Source: Notospermus geniculatus
Taxonomy: Eukaryota > Nemertea > Pilidiophora > Heteronemertea > Lineidae
Length of the DNA stretch: 64,000 bases
Direction: 5' to 3'
NCBI GenBank assembly: GCA_002633025.1
Contig: NMRB01000878.1
Span: 119,217 to 183,216 of the forward strand
How positions within the stretch are numbered: position 1 is the stretch's first letter; each line of letters begins with the position of its first letter. The position numbers and the translations under genes are program-made. Of this stretch, positions 41,669 through 51,911 are shown one piece after another. The notes below the pieces were generated by a model, which saw only the letters and a list, made by a program, of their open reading frames with translations, ran no database searches and had not been told where the DNA came from.

Positions 41669-42694
41669 AGCTCACCCGTGAGCTTTTGTCGTCCTGCTGT
41701 GTCCGTCGTCGTTCGTTAGCAGGGCACGTTTTGTAACCGCTGGAGCTATTGATCTGAAACTTGGTACATATAAACCCCTAGGTCAGACGACCTATGACAC
41801 CAAGTTTCGGTCCGATTCGATTCTTGGCTTGGCCACCAGATGGCCAAAACCAAAAACACAAAAGTGCAATAACTCCTGAACTAACAAGTGGATCATCTGC
41901 AAATTTTTATCATAGGTGTATCTAATTAGGATACACAACATTATATAAGGGTTTTTGATTTGACCTACTTTTTAAGGTCAGAGAGGTCAAAGTTGTATAA
42001 AAGTAACGAACCTGCCACAGTTCGCCATTATTTCACTGAGCAAGTTCATATCTTGCATAACTGTGTATTAGAGGGGTACATGTACCTTTGAAAATACCGA
42101 GTTTTGGCGCAATTGGACTTCCAGTATGGCCACCAGGTGGCGCAACCTGAAAATCATCTAAGTGCCATAATTCAGGAACGGCTTGACCCAGAGTGCTCAA
42201 ACATGATATGTACCTCCATCTATATGACCTTGCACGTCAACTTTCGGCCTGATTTGACTTCCAATATGGCCACCAGGTGGCATAACCCGAAAATCACCAA
42301 AGTGCTATAGCTCAGGAATGACTTGAGCTACTCTGCTCAAATTCGATATGTGGCTCCCTCTAGATAATCTATACGCGCATCTAAAGTTTTGGCCCGATCG
42401 GACATCCAATGGTCGCCAGGTGGCGTAACCCGAAAATCACCAAAGTGTTATAACTCGGGAATGACTTGATCTGGACTGCTCAAATTCTATACATGGCTCC
42501 CTTTATGTGCATGTGAAGTTTTGGCCTGATCTGATATCCAATATTGCCGCCAGGTGGCGTGACCCAAAAATCATCAAAGTGCCGTAACTTGGGAATGGCT
42601 TGTCCCAGATTGCTCATGACTGATATGTACCTTCATCTGTCACAACACTATTATCTCCAATCGGGCGAGCACATGGTCCATGGACCATTTCATT
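41669..42694. mobile_element. About 1.0-kb element with internal 140-bp repeats, at GPCR gene 3 stop codon
   Basis: Paralogues read CTGCTTTTTGTGAAGG here. In gene 3 the sequence leaves at CTTTTTAG and returns at TGTGAAGGTCAACC (42695). The element starts AGCTCACCCGTGAGCTTTTG and ends near GGGCGAGCACATGGTCC. Inside, four units of about 135-145 bp carry TGGCCACCAGGTGGC at about 42128, 42268, 42413 and 42547. No protein seen. Confidence 0.75.
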
Positions 42695-42721
42695 GTGAAG
42701 GTCAACCTACCGATGTAAACG

Positions 42722-42836
42722 TAGGGTCGTATTTTAGAACGTTCCTTGACGTTAAGGTCGACCTTAAGTCTATTGTAAAACCATCGGGAACCACAGATTT
42801 AAGGTGGACCTTAATGTTAAGGAACGGCCCGTAGTT
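42722..42836. mobile_element. MITE downstream of GPCR gene 3
   Basis: GGGTCGTATTTTAGAACGTT at the left pairs imperfectly with GTTAAGGAACGGCCC at the right; inner GTTAAGGTCGACCTTAA and AAGGTGGACCTTAA are palindromic. It interrupts the conserved 3' flank of the gene. Confidence 0.7.
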
Positions 42837-42969
42837 TTTTTGGAACCAACAAGTTTTGGTTCTTATAACGCCTTTTTACACGGTGCGGGTTCGAGGAAAG
42901 CGACCTCCACCCTCCTTGGGCGGGTTCGGTTCAGGGTGGATTCATCACTTTCACACTGTGCGGCTTGGG

Positions 42970-44122
42970 TGGTAAGCCTCGATCCAGTTCGAGGTCGGTT
43001 CGCTCGAATGTGTGGCAAATCTCAACATCCAATCTGAAACCGCTGAATAGATGTTCGTGGCCATTCCGAAATGGTTAACAGTGGCATTGAAATCTCAATG
43101 CTTCATACAATTCCTCTTTTTCGATGCATTCATTGATATCGCAAATCAATATTATAAATTAAAATCAATATTTTAGTTTGACGCACAAAAAGACTGCCAT
43201 CGGAAAAATCGCTGTATTTTGAATAGAACTTGTTCCTTTTGTCTTTATCACAAAAATTGTCGATTCTACAGGATTACTATCAGATTGAATCGTTTTGGCT
43301 GTGCTGTCTCTTACTAGATTTATGACATAACGTAATTTCATCAGCCGTCGATTTCAGTTGCTTCGCTGTTCATTCACAAGGATTTTCAGTCATCAAGTAC
43401 TTGTATTATAGATCAGTTTAAACTTGGTCTTGGAAATTCGCACATGCGCAGTAACCGTTTTGACCTGTCCAACACGAAAGTCAATTTTTAAATGGCTTTC
43501 AACGAAGGATTGCCGGTGGGTCGCACAATTTTGCTGTTTTTTGTTGGTTTTTCGCCCGGCTTTGCGTTTATACGTGCATGTATGCGAGTCCTCGATATAA
43601 TCATGAGGCAGCATTTTTAAGCGTTACCAACATGAACTTCGGGCGGAGAAAAACTCAGGAAAACTCGCCCAGTTGGGTCGCCGAATGGACAAAAATGGCG
43701 ATGCAGATGGCCGTAGATCGCGAATTCACTCCATTCTTCGCTCGCCCTCTCGCACGCTTGGTGAGATGCCTGGGAAACCAGTGCATTTTCCTTTCCCCAA
43801 CTCTTACCACAACCTTTTACAGCACAATTAAGGGTTGTCCTGTAGAAATGTCGAAGAAAATCGCGAAAAGTGCCCCCGACTGCCGAAATCCTTCGTTGAA
43901 ACCAATGAAAACGCACCTGCTTCCGTGTTGACAGTCAAAACGGCAAACTGTGCATGCGCGAATTATCCATGGCAATGACCGAATTACGAAGTTTAACCTC
44001 ATCTACATGTACAGTGCAATCGGGCAAGATATCATCTGGGAGCCTATTTTGATCATCATCTTGTTCTCATCGTATTCACCGCTTCAATTCGATTGATTAA
44101 AATTTCCGAAAACTATGTTTCA
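42970..44122. other. Unassigned region after the GPCR cluster
   Basis: The paralogous duplication unit ends at about 42968 (GTGCGGCTTGGG). A CpG-richer stretch at 43430-44000 has open frames on both strands; 43631-43931 on the plus strand starts MNFGRRKTQENSPS. No domain or convincing splice pattern, so I do not call a gene. Confidence 0.3.
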
Positions 44123-44404
44123 TCAGTTAGCAATTGATGATAATTTGCCAAATAGTTCGCTCATAACAGGAAATTTAATACAGATTAATGCAGAGTACAA
44201 ATAGTTGCTTCGAAAGATAACGACGAGAATGACGGTCATGAAGGCAACGTTTGCCGTGATACAAATCATCGCCAGCTTCGCAATCAGACAGGTCATAACG
44301 TCAACAGAGACCCAATACAGACCATCAGGTATCGGTATGCAAACATCGTCTGGTGCTATCAGAAAATGGCGCGTATCGATTCGGAATGATGTAGAAAAAA
44401 AGAC
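44123..44404 (-). CDS. Possible exon with one transmembrane helix
   Basis: The minus-strand frame reads PDGLYWVSVDVMTCLIAKLA and then ICITANVAFMTVILVVIF, ending in RSNYLYS, a plausible outside-to-inside membrane helix with basic residue after it. No start, splice site or family was established, and a MITE abuts its upstream end. It could be chance. Confidence 0.25.
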   Translation of the reverse strand, partial: VFFSTSFRIDTRHFLIAPDDVCIPIPDGLYWVSVDVMTCLIAKLAMICITANVAFMTVILVVIFRSNYLYSALICIKFPVMSELFGKLSSIAN

Positions 44405-44716
44405 CACTATAGTCTGTTTAAATCATCTGGAGCTCGATGGGCGAATGTCAGTCAAACCCCTAGTAACCAGACAACAATGAACTTAACGGTCCGACACACA
44501 TTGTTTTCTAACCAGCTGAACCTTGGTTCGAAATAGAACATGCAACTAGGCCTTGATTCGAAATTGAACACAGGCATAGGCATGGGACTGGCTGGAAGTA
44601 TCCTGTCAATAAAACGCACCTCAATAGCCAGACTTCACCAACAATACCAAGGTCTGCCGGACAACCAAAGGGACCTCCCATCGAGCTCCAGATGATTTAA
44701 ACGTACATGTACTATA
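44405..44716. mobile_element. MITE with ACTATAGTCTGTTTAAATC ends
   Basis: TTTAAATCATCTGGAGCTCG at 44418 pairs with CGAGCTCCAGATGATTTAAA at about 44680-44700. The outer ACTATA and TATAGT are also inverted. The interior has GAAATAGAACATGC-type direct repeats. Confidence 0.75.
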
Positions 44717-45186
44717 ATTCAAATTCATCGGGCTGGCTGATCTACATGTGTAGGAAAGGAACAGGCAGTAGTTTAATCTCATAGGCCTATGTACATGTAC
44801 CGTTGATCATTATTCATGTGCATGAATAATTCTTAGAATAAGGGCTGCATAATCCTTTCCCTTTTTTCGAGGTCTGTTGCAACTAAACGGAGGAGACCGC
44901 GATCTCAGGTAACTACTAGTATCTAGGCCGCATTTTACATACTCGTCATGCGCAGTACGGAGTTTGAGTCATCACTGCGTCATCCCTACTCAACCCTCGA
45001 GTTCGCAATCGAAGTCGGCCTAATTAAACCACAAACCACAGTATTTAGTTTATGGGGAACTAGGCCGTTTCCCATTACGCATTGATATTAGAGTGAAAAT
45101 GATAAGTTTCTGGGGCAAATTACTATCACAAGAAGGTTCTATGGCTAATAAAATGTATTACCTGGTTTATAATTGACATATCAACG

Positions 45187-45440
45187 GAAAACATTGTAAA
45201 TGGCTGAATTGTGTTAAAGAAACACTTGAACACTGCGGACTTGGGGATATCTGGTTTACTCATCGGTTCCCAAATGTACGATATTTGTCAGCAATTGTGA
45301 AAAGAAGGTTGCAGGACCAATTTATACAAGAATGGTTCCAGAGTTTGGAGACTAGTGCTAAAACTATTCTCTATAGAGAAGTCAAGACGACTTGGGGTTT
45401 TGAGAAGTACCTTATTTCATTGNCCGTCAGTATACAGGTC
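45187..45440 (+). pseudogene. Non-LTR retrotransposon pol fragment
   Basis: An open frame with GLGDIWFTHRFPNVR, SAIVKRRLQDQFIQEWFQSL and LYREVKTTWGFEKYLISL matches the pattern (GL..IW, K..L.DQF.Q.W, Y...K...E.YL) seen downstream of the reverse transcriptase in CR1/RTE-like polyproteins of marine invertebrates. The fragment ends at an N (45423) and loss of similarity. No 3' tail recognised. Confidence 0.5.
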
Positions 45441-45553
45441 CGTGATTTTACCGAGGCCACTTGGTGGAAAACGCATTCATCTATTATTTATTACATTCAT
45501 GTGACTGTATTCTCCATACCAAATGCACTCATTAGAAATAGGGTTATCCGTTT
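45441..45553. other. Short unassigned spacer
   Basis: Nothing recognisable; probably the decayed continuation of the LINE fragment. Confidence 0.3.
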
Positions 45554-45720
45554 CGTCACATGATGACTTGTAGAGCAGAGGTGACACCTATAGAGGCTCA
45601 TTGTTCCGAGAGATGCGGTTCACCAAGCACGGCCAATCACACCTTGAATCGTCATGAATAATAGGTGGCGTGTATGTACTATAAGTTCAAACACACGCAT
45701 ATTCTCGCGTGGTCTGCTGT
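45554..45720. mobile_element. MITE, reverse copy of 17572-17735
   Basis: Reading in reverse it matches the gypsy-nested copy along its length (GCCTCTATAGGTGTCAC, GACGATTCAAGGTGTGATTG). Independent context supports mobility. Confidence 0.7.
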
Positions 45721-46460
45721 GGATAACCGCATTGAACTGCAGCCCGAATTCTCTTATCTGTATCTCAAAACCCTCTGCGGTAATGTTTTTTATCTTTAAG
45801 GGGAAGCTGTTGTTGTACATTTTCATATTGCTTGGATCCAGGGCCCACAGAAAAAAGCAATAAAGACACCCCCAGTTGACAGTTTTTATGGTCCAATGTG
45901 TTCGCTGTGCTTTATAGAAACAGAAAATGAGCAAAGTCTCAAGAATGACAGCTTAATTACATTACGTAAGAACAAAGAAATTCCCCAAACATAAAAAACA
46001 GGGACAATTTTCTTAGAGAAGAAGCGTGTACATGTAAATGACATACAGTATTCAGGGAGTGGCAGCAATGTCACAAACCCGAGGGTGTATTGACCTGCAC
46101 TTCATGTACACTGTACACGCTCAGTACCGGTACATTAAAGGAGTTCCAGGAAGTAAAATCCACAGGTGTCATGGCTGCCCTGTCTCAGACAATCTGGCAG
46201 CATTCATGGAATTCACATGCGGAGTATTCTATACATGTATCTGTTGAAAATATTGCTATCAAAAGGGGTAGACTAAGTAGAAAAAACCTCGAACTTCATG
46301 ATATGCATGTTGTTTGATCTTCAAAATGTTACATTTCTTGGGAAAGTGTTCCGACTACTAGTCTTTTATTTCAGCTTATTAGCTAATTAGTGCGTTCTAA
46401 GCAATAATTGACTATCTGACAGCAAATTGTCGACAGAAAACTGTCATGTGGAGCCGCACT
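45721..46460. other. Unassigned region
   Basis: The minus strand at about 45725-45850 has an open stretch with KIKNITAEGFEIQIREFG that could be a diverged extracellular domain exon, but no splice support was established. The rest is low-complexity with TACATGTA tracts. Confidence 0.3.
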
Positions 46461-46579
46461 TTAAGAAATAGGTGTCTAAAGATAGTTGCTTGCACCCGCA
46501 ACATGAACGACCACGGTCTATGGCCCGGCTTTCGCTTCACTCTCTACACCACATTAGCATTCTTTTTTCTGTAGGTACA

Positions 46580-46804
46580 ATGAAGAGCCCAAAGCTTTAC
46601 ACTCGGCAAAGACATGGCCAAGGATTTGGCTATTTCACACAAAATGACGGTGATATAATATATAAAAAGAGAGTCGGGAATTATGGCAGGTCAAATCTTG
46701 AATGCGTTTTGACATTTTCGACCTCTCCAATAATCAATAGCTGCTGCACCAGTGTCCTTTTCGACAAACATATTTTTTTCTGTTGGTATTTTATTCCCGA
46801 CTGA
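46580..46804 (+). CDS. Hypothetical short ORF, copy B partner of 3757-3981
   Basis: MKSPKLYTRQRHGQGFGYFT onward, 74 codons, same start context and stop as copy A. Acceptor-like TTTTCTGTAG precedes it. No known domain. Confidence 0.3.
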   Translation: MKSPKLYTRQRHGQGFGYFTQNDGDIIYKKRVGNYGRSNLECVLTFSTSPIINSCCTSVLFDKHIFFCWYFIPD

Positions 46805-47271
46805 ACTACACAAGGAGGACTATTTATTTTCAAGGAAGCAGAGAGCCAGGGCATGTTTTTAAGTGATTTTAATTGTCATGTAATAAGAGGCGACGTTTTT
46901 AAAATAGATTAACACAAAATGGGGCAAAATGAATAAAAAGTTCTTTCCCAATTACGTAAAAACTCCAAAGAAGAGGCTTATCTGATTCCAAGGCACCATT
47001 TTCCTATGTTGATAATACATTTATGGAGTGTAAATTCAACCGTTCAAAAGTTGTCTGTACATCGTCTCCTATTCGCTTCTACACGTACAAAGCTCAGTTT
47101 TTTGTTGCGTCCATCGGCGTCCAAAGATAAAGCCAGTTCCCAAAACGTAAAACGCCCAAGCGGCTGTTGCCGGCAATTTTTTTGCAACATTACTTTTCTG
47201 AATGCTGGCTACCCAAGGGTCCTAAACCTGGGTTCAGATTTGCTCCAACACGATGTTTCCGCAAAACGCCA

Positions 47272-47407
47272 TAAAGCTGCGTTTACCGGACACCCGGAAT
47301 GCGAAATGCGGAAGCGGTATAGACTATATGCTATGCATTTTCGCATACAACATATCGCTTCCGCATCCCGTACACCGCATTCCGGATGTCTGGTAAACGC
47401 GGCTTTA
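47272..47407. mobile_element. TAAAGC MITE, copy B
   Basis: TAAAGCTGCGTTTACCGGAC to GTAAACGCGGCTTTA, with better pairing than the copy A partner. Confidence 0.75.
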
Positions 47408-47566
47408 GGGATATGGACCGTAGATTGCGATTGTTGGATGCTCTCTAAAAATACCAGAAGCCCATGTAGGCCACCGGTCTGTACAGGCTAAATCTATACA
47501 GACAATAGGCTTCAGTCATCGCCAAATTCAAAACGGAAGACACGCTCATATCTCATGAAATGGCGG

Positions 47567-47724
47567 TGTAACGTCGATCAGTGTTCCCCGTATTTCTGTG
47601 TTTTTCTTATTGTTTCCCTCCTCACGGATTAAGCGGCAACTAACCCAACAATAACCATTCTAGGCCGCGTCTTTATATTTTTGGGGAACACTGCGCTACA
47701 GAAACACTCACAGATATTACACAT
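47567..47724. mobile_element. Insertion specific to copy B
   Basis: Copy A reads AAATGGCGGAAAAGCTGTC; copy B has about 158 extra bases after AAATGGCGG. Inverted motifs CAGTGTTCCCCG and GGGGAACACTG flank most of it. Confidence 0.6.
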
Positions 47725-47834
47725 GAAAAGCTGTAATAAAACAAATACTAGAGCAGCTGGTTATACGTCTAGGACTGAGACGACTATCATACACTCAAAA
47801 ATTGGCGTGGAGCATTCACTTGCCAGATGTTTCA

Positions 47835-48360
47835 GGCCATGTAGAATTAGCGGAATCAGCAGATCTGGCGGATTTAGCGGATTCTATGTAAAATTGAATA
47901 AAATACTAGTACAATGATGAATGGAAACTAATTAAGCAAGTTAATTTTTCATGTGTCCCACAGATTATGAAGGACCGCGAAAATCGAGAGGTTAAGAAAC
48001 TGCTCCGTTAACGATAACACTAACGCTAACGCTATTTCTGCTGTACATTTGCAATGTAATAAATAACGTTAGCGTTAGTGTAACCATTAACGGAGCGATT
48101 TCTTAACCTCTCGAATACCTCTTACAGTCGCTAATCCAAAGAGGGGCAACAAAAATAGTCTGCAGGAATAGTTCGGCCAGTTGCCATTCGCGACGCTGTT
48201 GCAGCTTTCCCTTTATAACCTGTGCAGCATATAGAACACTTGAAAAAATTATATTACTTAATTATTCAAAAAAAATCCCTTTATTATCAAATCTTATTCA
48301 ATTTTATAAAGAATCTGCTAAATCCGCCAGATCTGCTGATTCCGCTAATTCTACATGGCC
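47835..48360. mobile_element. 526-bp TIR element with 8-bp duplication
   Basis: GGCCATGTAGAATTAGCGGA and its reverse complement at the right end are near-perfect for about 55 bp. ATGTTTCA lies on both sides (47827-47834, 48362-48369) and is single in copy A (about 9450). Another hairpin (47985-48113) is nested inside. Confidence 0.85.
47985..48113. mobile_element. CGAGAGGTTAAGAAA hairpin MITE, nested
   Basis: CGAGAGGTTAAGAAACTGCT pairs with the end GCGATTTCTTAACCTCTCG; inner GATAACACTAACGCTAACG is inverted too. Similar in design to 55086-55241 (AGGGAGGTTTAG ends, AACGTTAACG core). Confidence 0.85.
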
Positions 48361-48369
48361 AATGTTTCA

Positions 48370-49842
48370 CCCATCGGGCCTTTCCTATAACCTCGGCCAT
48401 ATGATCAATGCTCGATGAACTGACCAAAGGCCTACACGGGCATTTACCCTTTGCGAAATCTGCAGAAGACTATAGGCCTATCCGAATACGCAATGGCTGA
48501 ATACTAGGACAGACTCAAGCAAATGCATAAACCATCATGGCGCCCGCTGGTCTATATTTCGGTCTATTGCTCTTGGAGCTGTAGAATGACGTCACTCGCC
48601 GGGAATCCGGCGCAGATCATTTCTTTCACCGGTCTGCCCAGAAGACCGGGTACCAGTCTACAGCGTTTTCAGCCATCCACTTGTTGGTGGCCCGCATGAG
48701 TGCTGCCACCTCTACATGCTTGGGTAATCTATCATGTTTGGAGTTCCACTAAAACATGGCGGATGTCCCAGGTTACTTCAGGTACGCCCGCGCAGTGGCG
48801 CGCGGCGTTTTTTTAAAACGTGCGGCGCGGCCTTGGTTTTAGGCATGCAGTTCAGCTTTAATGTCCTGGCGGCGCACCCTCAGTTGTCGAGAAATCAGTG
48901 GCGTGCCTTGATAACAGGCGTTTCGCACCGTCATCGATTGCGAAACACAAACGCAATTTCGTAATGGGACGTCGCTGAAAGGGGATGTTTCACTTTAGAT
49001 GATTGCGATTTGTGATCCATAGGAAAACTGAAAGAGCTATGATCTTGCAATTTGCAGGGATAATCCGTGTTTTAGACCAATTTCAATGGTAGAAACAATC
49101 AATAAAATTTCAAGTTAATTTTTTAAGATAAAAGGATTCAAAACTCTTCGCATACCAAGAAATAATCACTTCTTTTATATGATACATGTATTCGGCATAT
49201 GGATTAGGGAGGCATTCATTTTTATGGTTTCTAAAAGAAACAACAGAAAAAAGTCACGAAATGCTGATATTCTGTTTTTGAAATGCCAGAAAAAACTGAC
49301 CATGTAGTTCTTCTGGAAAGGACTGCACTGGTCTATTGATCCTTCTGGGGTGCAATAAGGTGGGCCTACAATCGTCCAGCATGTATGGCAAAGAAAAGCT
49401 GTCTTTGTTGTCACATGTATTTTATGAACAGTCTTACATCAGGCCAGGAGCTAGCCACTACCAGTACACCCGTAGGCATTGAGAATTAAAGTTACATGAC
49501 TTGCCTTTCCTTTTGCCCCAATCACAATGAGCTAGTTCTCAGGACGCTCTTGAAAATTTTGCCGAACAAGGGCTCAAACTGTGTGCCAACGGCGTGGACG
49601 TAGTGGCAATCCGTCACGAGCTGTTACATGTACATGTAATTTATGCATCAGCCTTGACATAATTCTAGTCTGGTTCCCGTCTCTGCCGCCTCATACCCAT
49701 GGCGAGGCGGCACTTGTGTGGAGGCAGCAGCTGCGCGGGACCAGTCTTAAAACATTATTCATAACTAGCTTTAGTACCCGGTAAACCGGGTTTGTGTTAT
49801 TGTATAAGATACGGGCTCCAGGATACGATACTTTGTGGACAT
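48370..49842. other. Gene-poor spacer with repeat fragments
   Basis: 48985-49140 resembles the Harbinger-internal 11505-11670 (TTGCGATTTGTGATC, AAAGAGCTATGATCTTGCAA). 49525-49615 is a fragment of the ACTAGTTCTCA MITE. CpG-rich stretches around 48600 and 48790-48840. No gene recognised. Confidence 0.45.
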
Positions 49843-49979
49843 TAAAGGCTGATTCATACTCCGTCCGGATTTTGCGCCGACTATGATCAATTTCACTGCG
49901 TGTGCACATTCACGTCGTGGAAACCTGCGATCAGTTTCATGCGCTTGACGGTCCGCATGCGAGTATGAATCAGCCTTTA
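49843..49979. mobile_element. MITE with TAAAGGCTGATTCATACTC ends
   Basis: TAAAGGCTGATTCATACTCC pairs with GCGAGTATGAATCAGCCTTTA; 137 bp, centre GTGTGCACATTCACG. Confidence 0.85.
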
Positions 49980-50123
49980 GCCCAGCTGCGGACATACCTC
50001 AGTGGCGTGATGACGTCATGCAGATTTCAGATGGCAACGGTGATGACATGCATGACGTCACACAACGTTTGTGACGTCATTGCTTTTGAATTTGATGTAA
50101 TTTGACTGAAAAACGTTTCTTAA

Positions 50124-50499
50124 AGCGAATGGCTCGCGGTGTTTGTTTACATTTTTGGTGGTACCTTCCATAGAGAGTGAATCTTGCCTCCAGGCAAAGC
50201 CGTGCTCCAGCCATATGCAACACCTGTGCAAATATGCGAATGTAAACACTGGGGACGAGGTTCCATTAAAAAATTGTTAAAATGGGTTAATGACGTTTTC
50301 AAATTCAGTAGGTCAAGATGTACATTCTGTACTGTTCTCATTGATTTTGAAGCGGCAGATTTTGCAAAATCCGCCTCCGAAGTTTGGCTGTCTAATGCAT
50401 TTCCCATTAAAATCCTTCTTTTGCCTTTGTCTCAAAATGGTGCTTGATATCGATGACCAACTGTCATGGCGCCACAACAAACCCCGCGAGCCATTCGCT
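50124..50499. mobile_element. TTAA-flanked MITE, copy 2
   Basis: AGCGAATGGCTCGCGGTGTT pairs with AACCCCGCGAGCCATTCGCT. TTAA on both sides (50120-50123, 50500-50503). Collinear with 24851-25200 at high similarity, plus a 29-bp extra segment GTGAATCTTGCCTCC region. Confidence 0.85.
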
Positions 50500-50814
50500 T
50501 TAAAGCATAGTTTGTCCGATTTTGAAATTTTAACCTTGAAAAGATCACTCCATGTATCAAAAGCAATCGAATAAGGTATTGCTCAGCTCCCTCCATGCAG
50601 CGGTTGCAGAGAACATTCGTGACAAAGAACGGGCGAATTTGCTTTATATGTATTAGATTCGGAACACTTTCCTTATGTCACAGTTCCGAGCCCAGTAAAG
50701 GTTGTGTAGATTTCCTATCCATTCGCGATTGTGCGACGCTAATCTGGAACTAAAGCTTGGAGCACACATAACAAGAAATCACTGATGGTGTAGGAAACAT
50801 TGTACCAGTTGTGA

Positions 50815-51030
50815 TTAAGCGAAGACAGCTGTGGTGAGCACGACCACGACGAGAAGGAACATTACGCACAGAATCCGATCAGACACTTTGGCTATGTACC
50901 TCCACTTGGCCTGCACGCTGGTTCCATTCTGTGAAAGGCTGCTGGTGCTGTCGAAATCCTCGATGGCAAAGGTGTCACTCTGGTCTGAACTTGTGTTGAT
51001 GCACATGTATTTTCCTAACCCACTGCAAGC
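50815..51030 (-). CDS. Nicotinic-like receptor, terminal exon, distal copy
   Basis: After ATATAACAG the exon reads ACSGLGKYMCINTSSDQSD, then the MA helix AKWRYIAKVSDRILC and TM4 VMFLLVVVVLTTAVFA, then TAA. It differs from the proximal copy (51696-51911) at only a few residues (SQNG for PQNG, VQAKW for VHAKW, KVSDR for KVTDR). Both copies have an intact acceptor in the right phase, so either could end the mRNA. Being the more distal it would need skipping of the proximal exon and its polyadenylation signal. Confidence 0.8.
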   Translation of the reverse strand, partial: ACSGLGKYMCINTSSDQSDTFAIEDFDSTSSLSQNGTSVQAKWRYIAKVSDRILCVMFLLVVVVLTTAVFA

Positions 51031-51061
51031 CTGTTATATATACAGATAAAGAAAGTATCAG

Positions 51062-51312
51062 GCCCGGATGGGTGGGGGCGTGGGGGCGTACGCCTCCTAT
51101 TTTACCAAGAAAAAATTTAATCAGATAAAAATTCGAATATTTTGCTCTCAGATGCCCGGAAAATTCATCTAAACCACTTAAAATTCATCTAAAGCACTTA
51201 AATTGTCAAATTTTTCTGGGGAGGACCCCGTTTGGGCCTCGCGTCACTTTCGGTGTTCGCCGCCTCCGTCGACCTGCGCCCGACCATTCTGTCAATCCTG
51301 GATCAGGTGTAA
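51062..51312. mobile_element. CAGGCCCGGATGGG MITE, two tandem copies
   Basis: Related to 6733-7001 by end sequence and interior (ATTTTGCTCTCAGATGCCCG, TTTTTCTGGGGAGGACCCC). The twin at about 51958-52200 was copied as part of the 894-bp duplication. Confidence 0.65.
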
Positions 51313-51695
51313 TGTTTTTCACTGCCCCCCGTTTGCCAATGCCCCCAAACAAAAGACTGACGGAATAAGCGGCAACGTGACAATGAGGGAGGCACTGATC
51401 AACATGTCTTTCTGTATTTGACTGCCCGCCGAACAATAAAGCGGGCATTGTCATAAGGGGGGGGGGGGCATTCTCACACATTACACCTGCAGCAGCGGTT
51501 GCAGAGAACATTCGTGACAAAGAACGGGCGAATTTGCTTTATATGTATTAGATTCGGAACACTTTCCTTATGTCACAGTTCCGTGTGTAGATTTCCTATC
51601 CATTCGCGATTGTGCGACGCTAATCTGGAACTAAAGCTTGGAGCACACATCACAAGAAATCACTGATGGTGTAGGAAACATTGTACCAGTTGTGA

Positions 51696-51911
51696 TTAAG
51701 CGAAGACAGCTGTGGTGAGCACGACCACGACGAGAAGGAACATTACGCACAAAATCCGATCAGTCACTTTGGCAATGTACCTCCACTTGGCGTGCACGCT
51801 GGTGCCATTCTGTGGAAGGCTGCTGGTGCTGTCGAAATCCTCGATGGCAAAGGTGTCACTCTGGTCTGAACTTGTGTTGATGCACATGTATTTCCCTAAC
51901 CCACTGCAAGC
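51696..51911 (-). CDS. Nicotinic-like receptor, terminal exon, proximal copy
   Basis: 216 nt, ACSGLGKYMC through AKWRYIAKVTDRILC and TM4 to the stop. Joins in phase 0 to the TM3 exon at 52488. The cytoplasmic M3-M4 loop is short, about 75 residues over both exons, with an acidic/Ser segment (DTFAIEDFDSTSS) that could be phosphorylated. Confidence 0.85.
   Translation of the reverse strand, partial: ACSGLGKYMCINTSSDQSDTFAIEDFDSTSSLPQNGTSVHAKWRYIAKVTDRILCVMFLLVVVVLTTAVFA

Larger units (their letters stand above)
32905..41675 (+). pseudogene. Class A GPCR gene 3: split over 8.8 kb, TM7 exon hit by a SINE
   Basis: Exons 1 (32905-33272) and 2 (33736-33956) are open with consensus splice sites. 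Exon 3 begins at 40895, after an intron of about 6.9 kb made almost entirely of transposons. Exon 3 runs normally through TM6 to DIWMCNH, is then interrupted by a 292-bp tRNA-SINE (41287-41578) and resumes with AVNFYLYCLAGG. A second element at 41669 removes the normal stop. Translation through the SINE gives Ile-Tyr repeats and an early stop, so TM7 and the tail are lost. It was probably functional until recently, since the remaining frames are intact. Confidence 0.85.
46461..47834. repeat. Segmental duplication, copy B (compact)
   Basis: Collinear with the blocks of 3461-9450. It lacks five insertions of copy A and has two of its own (47567-47724 and 47835-48360). It is therefore the better approximation of the ancestral unit, about 1.25 kb. 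Confidence 0.8.

Noticed and set aside
48734-48964. CpG-rich ORF at 48.7 kb as a gene
   Set aside because: No domain, no splice signals and alanine/arginine bias typical of GC-rich non-coding DNA.
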